From an uncultured Bacteroides sp. (GTDB taxonomy: Bacteria; Bacteroidota; Bacteroidia; Bacteroidales; Bacteroidaceae): a stretch of 64,000 bases of DNA. The stretch is from the NCBI GenBank assembly GCA_900544675.1, contig UQVZ01000003.1:62001-126000 (forward strand), read 5' to 3'. Position numbers and translations under genes: made by a program. Position 1 is the first letter of the stretch; every line of letters starts with the position of its first letter. Positions 28,801 through 36,837 of this stretch are shown here, one piece after another. The notes under the pieces were generated by a model. It was not told the DNA's origin. It did not search any database and was given only the letters and a program-made list of their open reading frames with translations.

Positions 28801-30432
28801 TCAGTTTTTGAGGTTTAAATCCTTCAGTACAGCTTCCACCAGCCGTTTGCCGCCGGTTTTCTTATCTAACGGATGAATATCATTCCATTCGCCTGTATCC
28901 TTGTTTGGAATCAGTACGGCATGATTGTCTTCTTCTGCGGCTTTCGCCTGTTGTGCTTGGAGAGCTGCCCATCCTTTTCTCCCTGGATCTTCGGGTGCCA
29001 TGAAGTCAGCCAGTTCCATGATGTAGAAAGGCATTTCTGGCATTTGGAATGTCTCGCGCCAGTCTTTCATCAAGGCTTTCAGCAGGGAGGCGTATTCGTT
29101 CCAGCGTCCTGCATTCGATTCGCCTTGATACCATACGGCACCTTGAAATACATATTGTTTCAAGGGGGCAATCATTCCATTGTATAGCCCGACAGGCATG
29201 TTTTGGAATGTGGTAGACGAAGGAGCTTGCGGCATTTCCGTTCCTACCTGGTGTTTCCATTGGGTGGAAAGATTGGTTTCCTCTGTTCCGCAAATCAGTT
29301 TATAGGGTTTCTCCTTTACGAAGGAAGCGAATCCTCCATTGCTCACCAGACGGATGGTCAGTTGGTTCTTACCGGTTTTCAAGAGTCCGGCAGGTATCTT
29401 ATAAATGCGTGGAGGATATTGGTAACCTGTGCTTCCTACAAATTTCTCGTTTACATATACCGAATCGGCATCTACTATACAACCCAGTCGCAGGATAGCT
29501 TCTTTCCCGTTCCATGAGGCAGGGATTTCTACATTTTGACGGAACCAGTGCACTCCATTTATCGGACGCCATCCATTGGTTGCCCATTGACGTGAGAACA
29601 TATCTATAATCTGCCAACCTGAGTCATCGTATTCTGCCGCATACCAAGGTGTCTGTGCATGGGTTCCCTTATCGGTTTTGTAAAGTTCGGTTTGCCAGGC
29701 ACGGCTTCGCGCTTGTTCTGCCTTTTGGATTTGGCTTACCAAGTCTTTCGACTCGTACAAGGCTTTTTGATGTACGTATCCCGGAAAGTCTTTCAGCCCT
29801 TTTTCGCTAATCCATGCTTCGATGGGTGTCCCTCCCCAGCTGGCATTGATGATGCCTACCGGCACACCCGTCTTTTCGTAAAGCTGTTTGGCAAAGAAAT
29901 AGCACAGTGCCGAGTAACCCATTACGTGTGCTTTGTCCAGTGGTTGCCAGTCGGCTTTCCCTATATTGGTTTGTGGGGTGTTGAAGTCATAACAATATGG
30001 AACTTTCAGGTAATGGATATTCGGATTTTCGTAAGCGTTTATTTCATCGGCGAATTTATCCATTACGCGCGATACTGTCAATTCCATATTCGATTGTCCC
30101 GAGCAAAGAAATACATCACCTATCAATATATGCTGGAGGGTGATGTCGTTAATCTGCATGTCATAAGGACCTCCGGCTTGTTGGGCAGGAAGTGTGATTT
30201 CCCATTCCCCGTTGCTGTCGGCAGTAGTTTGGTAGGCTTTGTCTAAAAACTTGACGGTTACATTCTCGTTCGCATCGGCAGTTCCCCAAAGAACGGTTGG
30301 CTTTTCACGTTGCAATACCATCCCGTGATTGATTAAATAAGGTAAAGAAATCTTTGCCTCGCCAATCACGGCGAAGCAAAGACAAAGTAATAAAACTAAC
30401 CCTAACTTAATATTTAACTTATTTGTTCTCAT
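28801..30432 (-). CDS. SGNH-type O-acetylesterase (sialate O-acetylesterase/acetyl-xylan esterase-like)
   Basis: 543 residues with a signal peptide (LGLVLLLCLCFAVIGEA). The esterase domain has block I with the nucleophile Ser in LCSGQSNMEL, PVGIINASWGGTPIEAW, the YQGESNAGRW block, and the Asp-His pair in WNDIHPLDKKTGG. A beta-sandwich insertion of about 110 residues lies between residues 270 and 380. The family is annotated as sialate O-acetylesterase, but in a xylan operon it most likely removes acetyl groups from xylan or xylo-oligosaccharides in the periplasm (inference). First gene of the minus operon; the promoter and operator boxes lie in the 283-bp gap upstream. Confidence 0.88.
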   Translation of the reverse strand: MRTNKLNIKLGLVLLLCLCFAVIGEAKISLPYLINHGMVLQREKPTVLWGTADANENVTVKFLDKAYQTTADSNGEWEITLPAQQAGGPYDMQINDITLQHILIGDVFLCSGQSNMELTVSRVMDKFADEINAYENPNIHYLKVPYCYDFNTPQTNIGKADWQPLDKAHVMGYSALCYFFAKQLYEKTGVPVGIINASWGGTPIEAWISEKGLKDFPGYVHQKALYESKDLVSQIQKAEQARSRAWQTELYKTDKGTHAQTPWYAAEYDDSGWQIIDMFSRQWATNGWRPINGVHWFRQNVEIPASWNGKEAILRLGCIVDADSVYVNEKFVGSTGYQYPPRIYKIPAGLLKTGKNQLTIRLVSNGGFASFVKEKPYKLICGTEETNLSTQWKHQVGTEMPQAPSSTTFQNMPVGLYNGMIAPLKQYVFQGAVWYQGESNAGRWNEYASLLKALMKDWRETFQMPEMPFYIMELADFMAPEDPGRKGWAALQAQQAKAAEEDNHAVLIPNKDTGEWNDIHPLDKKTGGKRLVEAVLKDLNLKN

Positions 30433-30462
30433 GATAAGATAATTGGTTTAAATGCTTCAATG

Positions 30463-30470
30463 CAAATATA
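30463..30470 (-). promoter_or_regulatory. -7 element of the xylan minus operon
   Basis: TATATTTG on the minus strand, identical to the element of the susC operon and 30 nt upstream of the esterase ATG. No -33 TTG is seen, again suggesting activator dependence. Confidence 0.65.
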
Positions 30471-30517
30471 TGGAAAGTTCATTATTTTTTCGGTTTCAAA
30501 TGATTCTAAAACTTTTC

Positions 30518-30571
30518 TCTATGATACATCTTGTCTTCCGTATGTTACATTTTTTATCTCGTATGTTACAT
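30518..30571 (-). promoter_or_regulatory. Direct-repeat operator of the xylan minus operon (three boxes)
   Basis: Read on the minus strand, ATGTAACATACG occurs at 30571-30560 and again at 30550-30539, and a weaker ATGTATCATAGA at 30529-30518. Each starts 21 bp after the previous one. The last box ends 47 nt before the -7 element at 30470. Box, step and distance all equal those before susC (7281-7313), so one activator very probably controls both operons. An AraC-type DNA-binding domain, as in hybrid two-component systems, is the best guess. Confidence 0.75.
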
Positions 30572-30664
30572 TTTATGATATGGAACATAAAAGCAGGAAA
30601 AAAGCTTGATGATTTTATAATGTAAATGTTCATTAAAAAGTCCGTGTGTGTTTGAATATTTTCT

Positions 30665-30672
30665 TATTTTTG
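30665..30672 (+). promoter_or_regulatory. -7 element of the RND efflux operon
   Basis: TATTTTTG fits TAnnTTTG, 43 nt upstream of the MFP start. It lies back to back with the xylan minus operon promoter. No good -33 element at 19-21 nt. Confidence 0.45.
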
Positions 30673-30715
30673 TCTGTACATAGATGTCGTGAAACCAATT
30701 TAGTATGAAAGGCAC

Positions 30716-31792
30716 ATGAACAAAGGAATGAAATGGGGAATTGTAATCGTCGTGCTGGCAGGGCTGACCGCCTTGGGCATCCGTACGTTTACACCAAGGG
30801 AAAACGAAGAACTGAGTGAAGCAGACAAAGAGATGCCGGCTGATAAAAAACAATTGTTGAATGTCAATGCGCAGGTAGTGCGTCCGCACGTGTTGACCGA
30901 CAAGCTTTTCGTAAGCGGCAAATTGATACCCGACGAGGAAGTGGATTTGTCATTTGAGACTTCGGGAAAAATCATCGATATTAATTTCAGGGAAGGAACT
31001 ATGGTAAGCCAAGGGCAATTGCTGGCAAAGGTGAACGACAGCCAGCTTCAGGCACAGCTGAAAAGGCTGGAGGCGCAGATGCCTTTGGCAGAAGACCGGG
31101 TGTTTCGTCAGAATGCCTTGTTGCAGCGTGATGCGGTGAGTAAGGAGGCTTACGAGCAGGTGAAGACCGAGCTTGCCACCCTTCATGCCGACATCGAGAA
31201 TGTGCGTGCCACGATTGATATGACCGAACTGCGTGCCCCTTTTGACGGCGTAATAGGTTTGCGTCAGGTCAGCATGGGAGCATACGCTTCGCCTACCACC
31301 GTCATAGCCAAGCTGACCAAAATAAAGCCCATCAAGGTGGAATTTGCCGTGCCCGAACGTTATGCGCGCAAGATAAGGAAAGGAACCAAGCTTGCGTTTA
31401 AGGTAGAAGGTCATTTGGACGCTTTCGAGGCAGAAGTATATGCGATGGAGTCGAGCATCGACCCCGAGACACATGCCTTGACCGTGCGTGCCATTTATCC
31501 CAATACGCGTGCCGAACTCTTGCCCGGACGCTATGCCGACATCGAATTGCGGCAGAACGAGATAAAGGATGCCATTGCCATTCCTTCGGAAGCCATCGTG
31601 CCCGAAATGGGACAGAACAAGGTGTTTGTCTATCGTTCGGGCGTAGCTGTACCCGTCGATGTGGAAATCGGTATCCGTACCGAAGCCGAAGTGCAAATCC
31701 TTCGCGGGTTGGTTCCGGGTGATACCATCCTGACTTCGGGTACCTTGCAGCTTCGTACCGGCATGCCCGTCAAACTGGATAACATCAACTAA
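30716..31792 (+). CDS. RND efflux periplasmic adaptor (membrane fusion protein)
   Basis: 358 residues. One N-terminal membrane anchor (MKWGIVIVVLAGLTALGI), then the usual lipoyl-hairpin-lipoyl order: FREGTMVSQGQLLAKVND, a coiled coil around QAQLKRLEAQMPLAEDRVFRQ, and APFDGVIGLRQVSMGAYASP. Beta-barrel and membrane-proximal domains follow (VLPGRYADIELRQN-like segment). It links the inner-membrane RND pump encoded 14 bp downstream to the TolC-like channel. Start at 30716 is chosen; ATG at 30728 is possible and follows an AAAGGA sequence. Substrate of the pump cannot be told from sequence. Confidence 0.92.
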   Translation: MNKGMKWGIVIVVLAGLTALGIRTFTPRENEELSEADKEMPADKKQLLNVNAQVVRPHVLTDKLFVSGKLIPDEEVDLSFETSGKIIDINFREGTMVSQGQLLAKVNDSQLQAQLKRLEAQMPLAEDRVFRQNALLQRDAVSKEAYEQVKTELATLHADIENVRATIDMTELRAPFDGVIGLRQVSMGAYASPTTVIAKLTKIKPIKVEFAVPERYARKIRKGTKLAFKVEGHLDAFEAEVYAMESSIDPETHALTVRAIYPNTRAELLPGRYADIELRQNEIKDAIAIPSEAIVPEMGQNKVFVYRSGVAVPVDVEIGIRTEAEVQILRGLVPGDTILTSGTLQLRTGMPVKLDNIN

Positions 31793-31806
31793 ATGCCGCC
31801 TGCCTT

Positions 31807-34800
31807 ATGAATATCTCAGAATTAAGCATACGCAGGCCGGTCTTGGCGACCGTATTGACCATTATCATTTTGTTGTTCGGAATGATTGGCTATACGACAC
31901 TGGGAGTGCGCGAATATCCTTCGGTGGACAATCCCATTATATCCGTGACATGCAGTTATGCCGGCGCCAATGCCGATGTCATCGAGAATCAGATAACCGA
32001 GCCTTTGGAACAGAACATCAACGGTATTCCCGGCATCCGTTCGCTCTCCAGCGTGAGCCAGACAGGGCAGAGCCGCATCACGGTCGAGTTTGAACTTTCT
32101 GTCGACCTGGAGACTGCCGCCAATGATGTGCGCGATAAGGTTTCGCGTGCCCAGCGCTACCTTCCCCGCGATTGCGACCCACCTACGGTGTCGAAGGCTG
32201 ATGCCGATGCCAGCCCTATCCTGATGGTAGCCATTCAAAGCAATAACCGTTCTTTGTTGGAATTGAGCGAAATAGCCGACCTTACCGTGAAAGAGCAGCT
32301 TCAGACCATCTCTGATGTGAGCAGTGTCTCTATTTGGGGTGAAAAGCGTTATTCCATGCGCTTGTGGCTCGACCCGGTGAAGATGGCCGGTTATGGCATT
32401 ACGCCTGTCGATGTGAAAAATGCTATGGACAATGAGAATGTAGAGCTTCCGTCGGGAAGCATCGAAGGCAATACCGTCGAACTGACATTGCGTACGATGG
32501 GGCAGATGCATACAGCCGATGAGTTTAACAATGTCGTCATCAAGGAAGTAGGCGGACAGGTGATTCGTCTGAGTGATATCGGTTATGCCGAATTGGGAGC
32601 TGCCGACATCAAGAGTTATATGAAGATGAACGGCGTGCCGATGGTAGGAGTGGTAGTCATTCCTCAGCCCGGTGCCAACCACATCGAGATAGCCGATGCC
32701 GTGTACGAACGTATGGAGCAGATGGAAAAAGATTTGCCCGATGACGTGGATTATACGTACGGATTTGACAATACCCGTTTTATCCGGGCTTCCATAGCCG
32801 AAGTGGAAAGTACGGTCTACGAAGCTTTCTTTCTGGTTATTGTCATCATCTTCCTTTTCCTGCGCGACTGGCGTGTGACGCTGATTCCGATTATCGTGAT
32901 TCCGGTGTCGCTCATCGGCGCTTTCTTCATTATGTATGTGGCGGGTTTCTCTATCAATGTCTTGACGATGCTTGCCGTGGTGTTGTCTGTTGGGCTTGTG
33001 GTGGACGATGCCATTGTAATGACCGAAAACATTTACATCCGTATCGAGCGGGGGATGGACCCTTTCGAGGCGGGTATCGAAGGGGCAAAGGAAATCTTTT
33101 TTGCCGTAGTCTCTACTACCATTACGCTGGTGGCGGTGTTTCTTCCCATTGTCTTTATGGAGGGGACCAGCGGCAGGTTGTTCCGCGAGTTCAGCTTTGT
33201 AGTGGCAGGTTCGGTGCTTATCTCTGCCTTTGCCGCTCTGACCTTTACTCCGATGCTTGCCACCAAGCTGTTGATTAAAAGAGAAAAGCAGAGTTGGTTC
33301 TATCGGAAGACCGAACCGTTCTTCGAAGGGATGAACAGCCTTTATGCCCGTGGGTTGGCAGCTTTTCTCCGCAGGCGTTGGCTTGCCATTCCTATTACGT
33401 TGGTGACAATGGTGCTTATCGGTTTCCTGTGGAGCAAGATACCTGCAGAGATGGCTCCGCTGGAAGACCGCTCGAAGATAACCATCAGTACCCGTGCCGC
33501 CGAGGGAGCCAGTTATGAGTATATACGCGACTATACCGAAGACATCAACCGGCTGGTAGATTCCATTATCCCCGATGCTGAGGCGGTGACTGCTCGTGTA
33601 TCGAGTGGAAGCGGGAACATTCAGATAACCTTGAAAGACATCAACCAGCGCGATTATAGCCAGATGGAAGTGGCGGAACAGATTTCGCAAGCCATCAAGA
33701 CCAAGACCAAGGCACGTGCTTTTGTCCAGCAGCAATCTTCTTTCGGCGGACGCCGGAACAGTATGCCCGTGCAATATGTACTTCAGGCGGTCAGCATCGA
33801 CAAGCTGGAAAAAGTGTTGCCCGCTTTCTTGAATAAGGTGTACGATAATCCTGTTTTCCAGATGGCGGATGTCGACTTGAAGTTCAGCAGTCCTGAAATG
33901 CAGGTTAATATCAATCGTGATAAGGCGGGAACGATGGGCGTAAGCGTGCGCGACATCGCCGAAACCCTTCAATACGGTTTGAGCGGTCAGCGCATGGGCT
34001 ATTTCTATATGAACGGCAAACAATACGAGATTCTGGGACAAATCAACCGCCAGCAACGCAATCAGCCTGCCAATATCCGTTCCATCTATATCCGGAGTGA
34101 TAAAGGCGAAATGATTCAACTGGATAACTTGGTAGAGTTCGTCGAAGCGATTACCCCGCCTAAGCTGTATCACTACAACCGTTTCATTTCTGCCACCATA
34201 TCAGCCGGGCTGGCTGAAGGAAAGACCATCGGTCAGGGGCTGGAGGAAATGGATAAGATAGCTGCCGAGACGCTGGACGAGACTTTCCGCACGGCACTTT
34301 CGGGCGACTCGAAAGATTATCGGGAGAGTTCGTCGAGCCTGATGTTTGCTTTCATCCTGGCGTTGGCATTGATTTACCTGATTCTTGCGGCGCAGTTCGA
34401 AAGCTTTAAAGACCCTTTCATCATCATGCTGACCGTACCGCTTGCCATAGCCGGCGCGTTGATATTCATGTATTTTGCCGATATCACGATGAATATTTTC
34501 AGTCAGATTGGCATTATCATGCTGATTGGGCTGGTGGCGAAGAACGGTATCCTGATTGTGGAGTTTGCCAACCAGAAGCAGGAAGCGGGCGAGGATAAGA
34601 TGCTCGCCATACGCGATGCGGCCTTGCAGCGTCTGCGCCCCATCCTGATGACCAGTGCCGCTACGGTGCTGGGCTTGATTCCGCTGGCGTTTGCCACCGG
34701 CGAAGGAGCCAACCAGCGCATCGCGATGGGTACGGCGGTTGTAGGCGGGATGCTGGTATCCACGTTCCTTACCATGTTTATCGTGCCTGCCATTTATTCG

Positions 34801-34839
34801 TATATATCTACCAACCGAAGTAAAGCTAAAAACGTATGA
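31807..34839 (+). CDS. RND-family efflux pump permease (HAE1/AcrB-like)
   Basis: 1010 residues with 12 membrane segments and two large periplasmic loops. Start NISELSIRRPVLATVLTIIILLFG is typical. The proton-relay aspartates D400 and D401 lie in GLVVDDAIVMTENIYIRIERG, matching AcrB D407/D408. The second half repeats the topology and has LIGLVAKNGILIVEFANQ. It exports drugs, bile-type detergents or other amphiphiles using the proton gradient; the substrate is unknown. Its last 4 bp overlap the start of the TolC gene. A very long open frame on the opposite strand is a shadow of this gene. Confidence 0.95.
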   Translation: MNISELSIRRPVLATVLTIIILLFGMIGYTTLGVREYPSVDNPIISVTCSYAGANADVIENQITEPLEQNINGIPGIRSLSSVSQTGQSRITVEFELSVDLETAANDVRDKVSRAQRYLPRDCDPPTVSKADADASPILMVAIQSNNRSLLELSEIADLTVKEQLQTISDVSSVSIWGEKRYSMRLWLDPVKMAGYGITPVDVKNAMDNENVELPSGSIEGNTVELTLRTMGQMHTADEFNNVVIKEVGGQVIRLSDIGYAELGAADIKSYMKMNGVPMVGVVVIPQPGANHIEIADAVYERMEQMEKDLPDDVDYTYGFDNTRFIRASIAEVESTVYEAFFLVIVIIFLFLRDWRVTLIPIIVIPVSLIGAFFIMYVAGFSINVLTMLAVVLSVGLVVDDAIVMTENIYIRIERGMDPFEAGIEGAKEIFFAVVSTTITLVAVFLPIVFMEGTSGRLFREFSFVVAGSVLISAFAALTFTPMLATKLLIKREKQSWFYRKTEPFFEGMNSLYARGLAAFLRRRWLAIPITLVTMVLIGFLWSKIPAEMAPLEDRSKITISTRAAEGASYEYIRDYTEDINRLVDSIIPDAEAVTARVSSGSGNIQITLKDINQRDYSQMEVAEQISQAIKTKTKARAFVQQQSSFGGRRNSMPVQYVLQAVSIDKLEKVLPAFLNKVYDNPVFQMADVDLKFSSPEMQVNINRDKAGTMGVSVRDIAETLQYGLSGQRMGYFYMNGKQYEILGQINRQQRNQPANIRSIYIRSDKGEMIQLDNLVEFVEAITPPKLYHYNRFISATISAGLAEGKTIGQGLEEMDKIAAETLDETFRTALSGDSKDYRESSSSLMFAFILALALIYLILAAQFESFKDPFIIMLTVPLAIAGALIFMYFADITMNIFSQIGIIMLIGLVAKNGILIVEFANQKQEAGEDKMLAIRDAALQRLRPILMTSAATVLGLIPLAFATGEGANQRIAMGTAVVGGMLVSTFLTMFIVPAIYSYISTNRSKAKNV

Positions 34840-36152
34840 AACAACTACTATACCTTATTATATTAGTCTTTGTGTCATTGCCCGTCCGTGCGCAATACGA
34901 ATATACCTTGAAGCAATGCCTGGAAGAAGGCTTGATGAACAATTATTCGCTCCGCATTACGCGCAACGAAGAGCAGGTGAGCAAGAACAATGCCACGTTG
35001 GGCAATGCCGGCTACCTGCCTACCGTTGACTTGACCGCCGGATATACGGGCGATTTGAATAGCTCGGATTCGAAACTCCGTTCGGATGGGAGCACAGCGG
35101 CGGAACGTAACGTACTCGACCATACACTGGACGCAGGCATTGACCTGAACTGGACGCTGTTCGACGGATTCAATATTACTGCCAATTACAAGCAACTGCA
35201 AGAGTTGAAGCGTCAGGGTGCTACCAATACCCGCATCGCGATAGAAGATTTCATCGCTACGCTGACCGCCGAGTATTATAATAACATCCAGCAGGAAATC
35301 CGCTTGAAGAACTTCCGCTATGCCGTTTCGCTCTCGAAAGAGCGTTTGCGTATTGTAGAAGAACGGTATCACATCGGAAATTTCTCCCGCCTGGATTACC
35401 AGCAGGCTAAGGTGGACTTCAATGCTGACAGTGCGCAATACATGAAGCAGCAGGAACTGGTGCATACTTCGCGCATCAACCTGAACGAGCTGATGGCGAA
35501 TCAGGATGTAGACCGTCCCATCCGTGTGCGCGATTCGGTTATTGACCTGAACCGTATCCTTGATTTTGATGAGTTGTGGAACGCTACCTTGAGTGTTAAT
35601 GCCAACCTGTTGAAAGCAGACCAGAACACGACGCTGGCGCAGTTGGATTATAAGAAAGTCCTCTCGCGTAACTATCCTTACGTGCGCCTGAATGCAGGTT
35701 ATGGTTACACCTTTAATAAATACGATGTGAATGCTACCCGCCAGCGTAGCAATTGGGGATTCAGCGGAGGCATTACCATTGGTTTTAACATCTTCGACGG
35801 AAACCGTCGGCGCGAGAAGCGCAATGCCAGCCTTGCCATCCGCAATGCCCAGTTGGAGCGTGAACAGGTAGAACAAGGGTTGCGTGCCGACCTGAGCAAC
35901 CTGTGGCAGGCATACCGCAACAACCTGCGCCTGTTACATCTGGAACGGCAGAATCTGATAGCTGCCAAAGAGAATCACGAGATTGCCAAGGAACGTTACC
36001 TGCTGGGGGATTTGTCGGGTATTGAGATGCGTGAGGCACAAAAAAGCCTGCTCGATGCCGAAGAGCGAATCCTTTCGGCTGAATACGACACCAAGATGTG
36101 CGAAATCTCCCTGCTTCAGCTCAGCGGTAAGGTTATGGTGTATCTCAAGTGA
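34836..36152 (+). CDS. TolC-like outer-membrane efflux channel (RND operon)
   Basis: 438 residues. Signal peptide ends SLPVRAQYEY. Two OEP repeats with long helices: ATLGNAGYLPTVDLTAGY and RLRIVEERYHIGNFSRLDYQQAKVDFN in the first, FSGGITIGFNIFDGNRRREKRNASLAIRNAQ and KERYLLGDLSGIEMREAQKSL in the second. Forms the trimeric duct that completes the MFP/RND pump. ATG overlaps the permease stop by 4 bp. A palindrome array begins 5 bp after the stop. Confidence 0.92.
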   Translation: MKQLLYLIILVFVSLPVRAQYEYTLKQCLEEGLMNNYSLRITRNEEQVSKNNATLGNAGYLPTVDLTAGYTGDLNSSDSKLRSDGSTAAERNVLDHTLDAGIDLNWTLFDGFNITANYKQLQELKRQGATNTRIAIEDFIATLTAEYYNNIQQEIRLKNFRYAVSLSKERLRIVEERYHIGNFSRLDYQQAKVDFNADSAQYMKQQELVHTSRINLNELMANQDVDRPIRVRDSVIDLNRILDFDELWNATLSVNANLLKADQNTTLAQLDYKKVLSRNYPYVRLNAGYGYTFNKYDVNATRQRSNWGFSGGITIGFNIFDGNRRREKRNASLAIRNAQLEREQVEQGLRADLSNLWQAYRNNLRLLHLERQNLIAAKENHEIAKERYLLGDLSGIEMREAQKSLLDAEERILSAEYDTKMCEISLLQLSGKVMVYLK

Positions 36153-36156
36153 GAAG

Positions 36157-36276
36157 CACCCTCTTTTAACGCACCTATGTGCGAAGCCCAACGCACTTAG
36201 GTGCGATGGCTGATGCACATAGGTGCATCGGGCGATGAACATAGGTGCGTTTGATGCTTTTCATTGTTAGAGGGTG
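36157..36276. repeat. Four 12-bp palindromes at exact 22-bp period, within outer inverted repeat
   Basis: GCACCTATGTGC (36171), GCACTTAGGTGC (36193), GCACATAGGTGC (36215) and GAACATAGGTGC (36237) start exactly 22 bp apart. Each is a perfect or near-perfect palindrome. CACCCTCT (36157-36164) and AGAGGGTG (36269-36276) close the block as inverted repeats. It lies between the RND operon and the MarR promoter, with no coding sequence. It could be a multi-site operator or a structured 3' end for the RND transcript. Confidence 0.75.
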
Positions 36277-36323
36277 ATTCCTTTTGTGAACCCCCTTCGT
36301 TCATCCTCAACAAGTCAATTAAT

Positions 36324-36366
36324 TTAGTCAACTATTTGACTAATTAAAAAAGAATACGTATCTTTG
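36324..36366 (+). promoter_or_regulatory. MarR operon promoter with overlapping palindromic operator
   Basis: -33 TTG at 36336-36338, 20-nt spacer and -7 TATCTTTG at 36359-36366, a complete Bacteroidota promoter. The inverted repeat TTAGTCAA-CTAT-TTGACTAA (36324-36343) covers the -33 element, as expected for autorepression by the MarR protein encoded just downstream. Confidence 0.7.
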
Positions 36367-36393
36367 CGCCCCGAAAGGAAAAAGATTGTTTTT

Positions 36394-36837
36394 ATGGGAA
36401 AAGAAAGTGCAGCATTCAGAGAGCTGATGTTGCAGCTGTTCCGTACACGGATGACGTTCAGGCGTACGGTGCAACGGGCTCTGAAGGAAACGGAAGCAGG
36501 GATAACATTCGAAATGCTTCAAGTGTTGCGGTGTTTGTGGGAGGAGCAAGGCATCTCCCAGCAGGTATTGGCCGAACGGATAGCCAAGGGAAAAGCCGCA
36601 TTGTCGAATCTGATGATGAATCTGGAGAAAAAGAATTATGTGTGTCGGAAAGAAGATGTGTCCGACCGTCGGAACAAGCAGGTCTTCCTGACCGAGGAAG
36701 GAGTCTTGTTTTACGAGCGTATCCGTGCTGCGCTCGATGATATCTATGCGTCTGCAGGCACGGCTCTCGGTACGGAAAAGATGCAGGTTATGTTGTCCGA
36801 CTTAAAACTTACCGCCGATGCGTTGGAAACGATTTAG
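36394..36837 (+). CDS. MarR-family transcriptional regulator
   Basis: 147 residues from ATG at 36394. The frame opens earlier at a TTG, but that TTG is part of the -7 promoter element, so it cannot be the start. Winged-helix core: GITFEMLQVLRCLWEEQGISQQVLAERIAKGKAALSNLMMNLEKKNYVCRKEDVSDRRNKQVFLTEEG, with the family's D-x-R-x-K wing, flanked by dimerisation helices. It probably represses the downstream TolC/HlyD/MFS genes and itself through the palindrome over its promoter, and is released by an exported compound. Its end overlaps the TolC start by 20 bp. Confidence 0.9.
   Translation: MGKESAAFRELMLQLFRTRMTFRRTVQRALKETEAGITFEMLQVLRCLWEEQGISQQVLAERIAKGKAALSNLMMNLEKKNYVCRKEDVSDRRNKQVFLTEEGVLFYERIRAALDDIYASAGTALGTEKMQVMLSDLKLTADALETI

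Noticed and set aside
31822..34173. A 783-codon open frame antisense to the RND permease.
   Set aside because: It is the mirror of a GC-richer gene; the RND protein on the other strand has all family motifs, and the antisense translation is His/Arg-rich with no domain.
34875..35876. A 333-codon frame antisense to the TolC gene.
   Set aside because: Shadow of a real OEP gene; no signal peptide or family match.
36171..36248. Regular 22-bp spaced repeats as a possible CRISPR.
   Set aside because: Units are only 12 bp and palindromic, spacers about 10 bp, and no cas genes are near.
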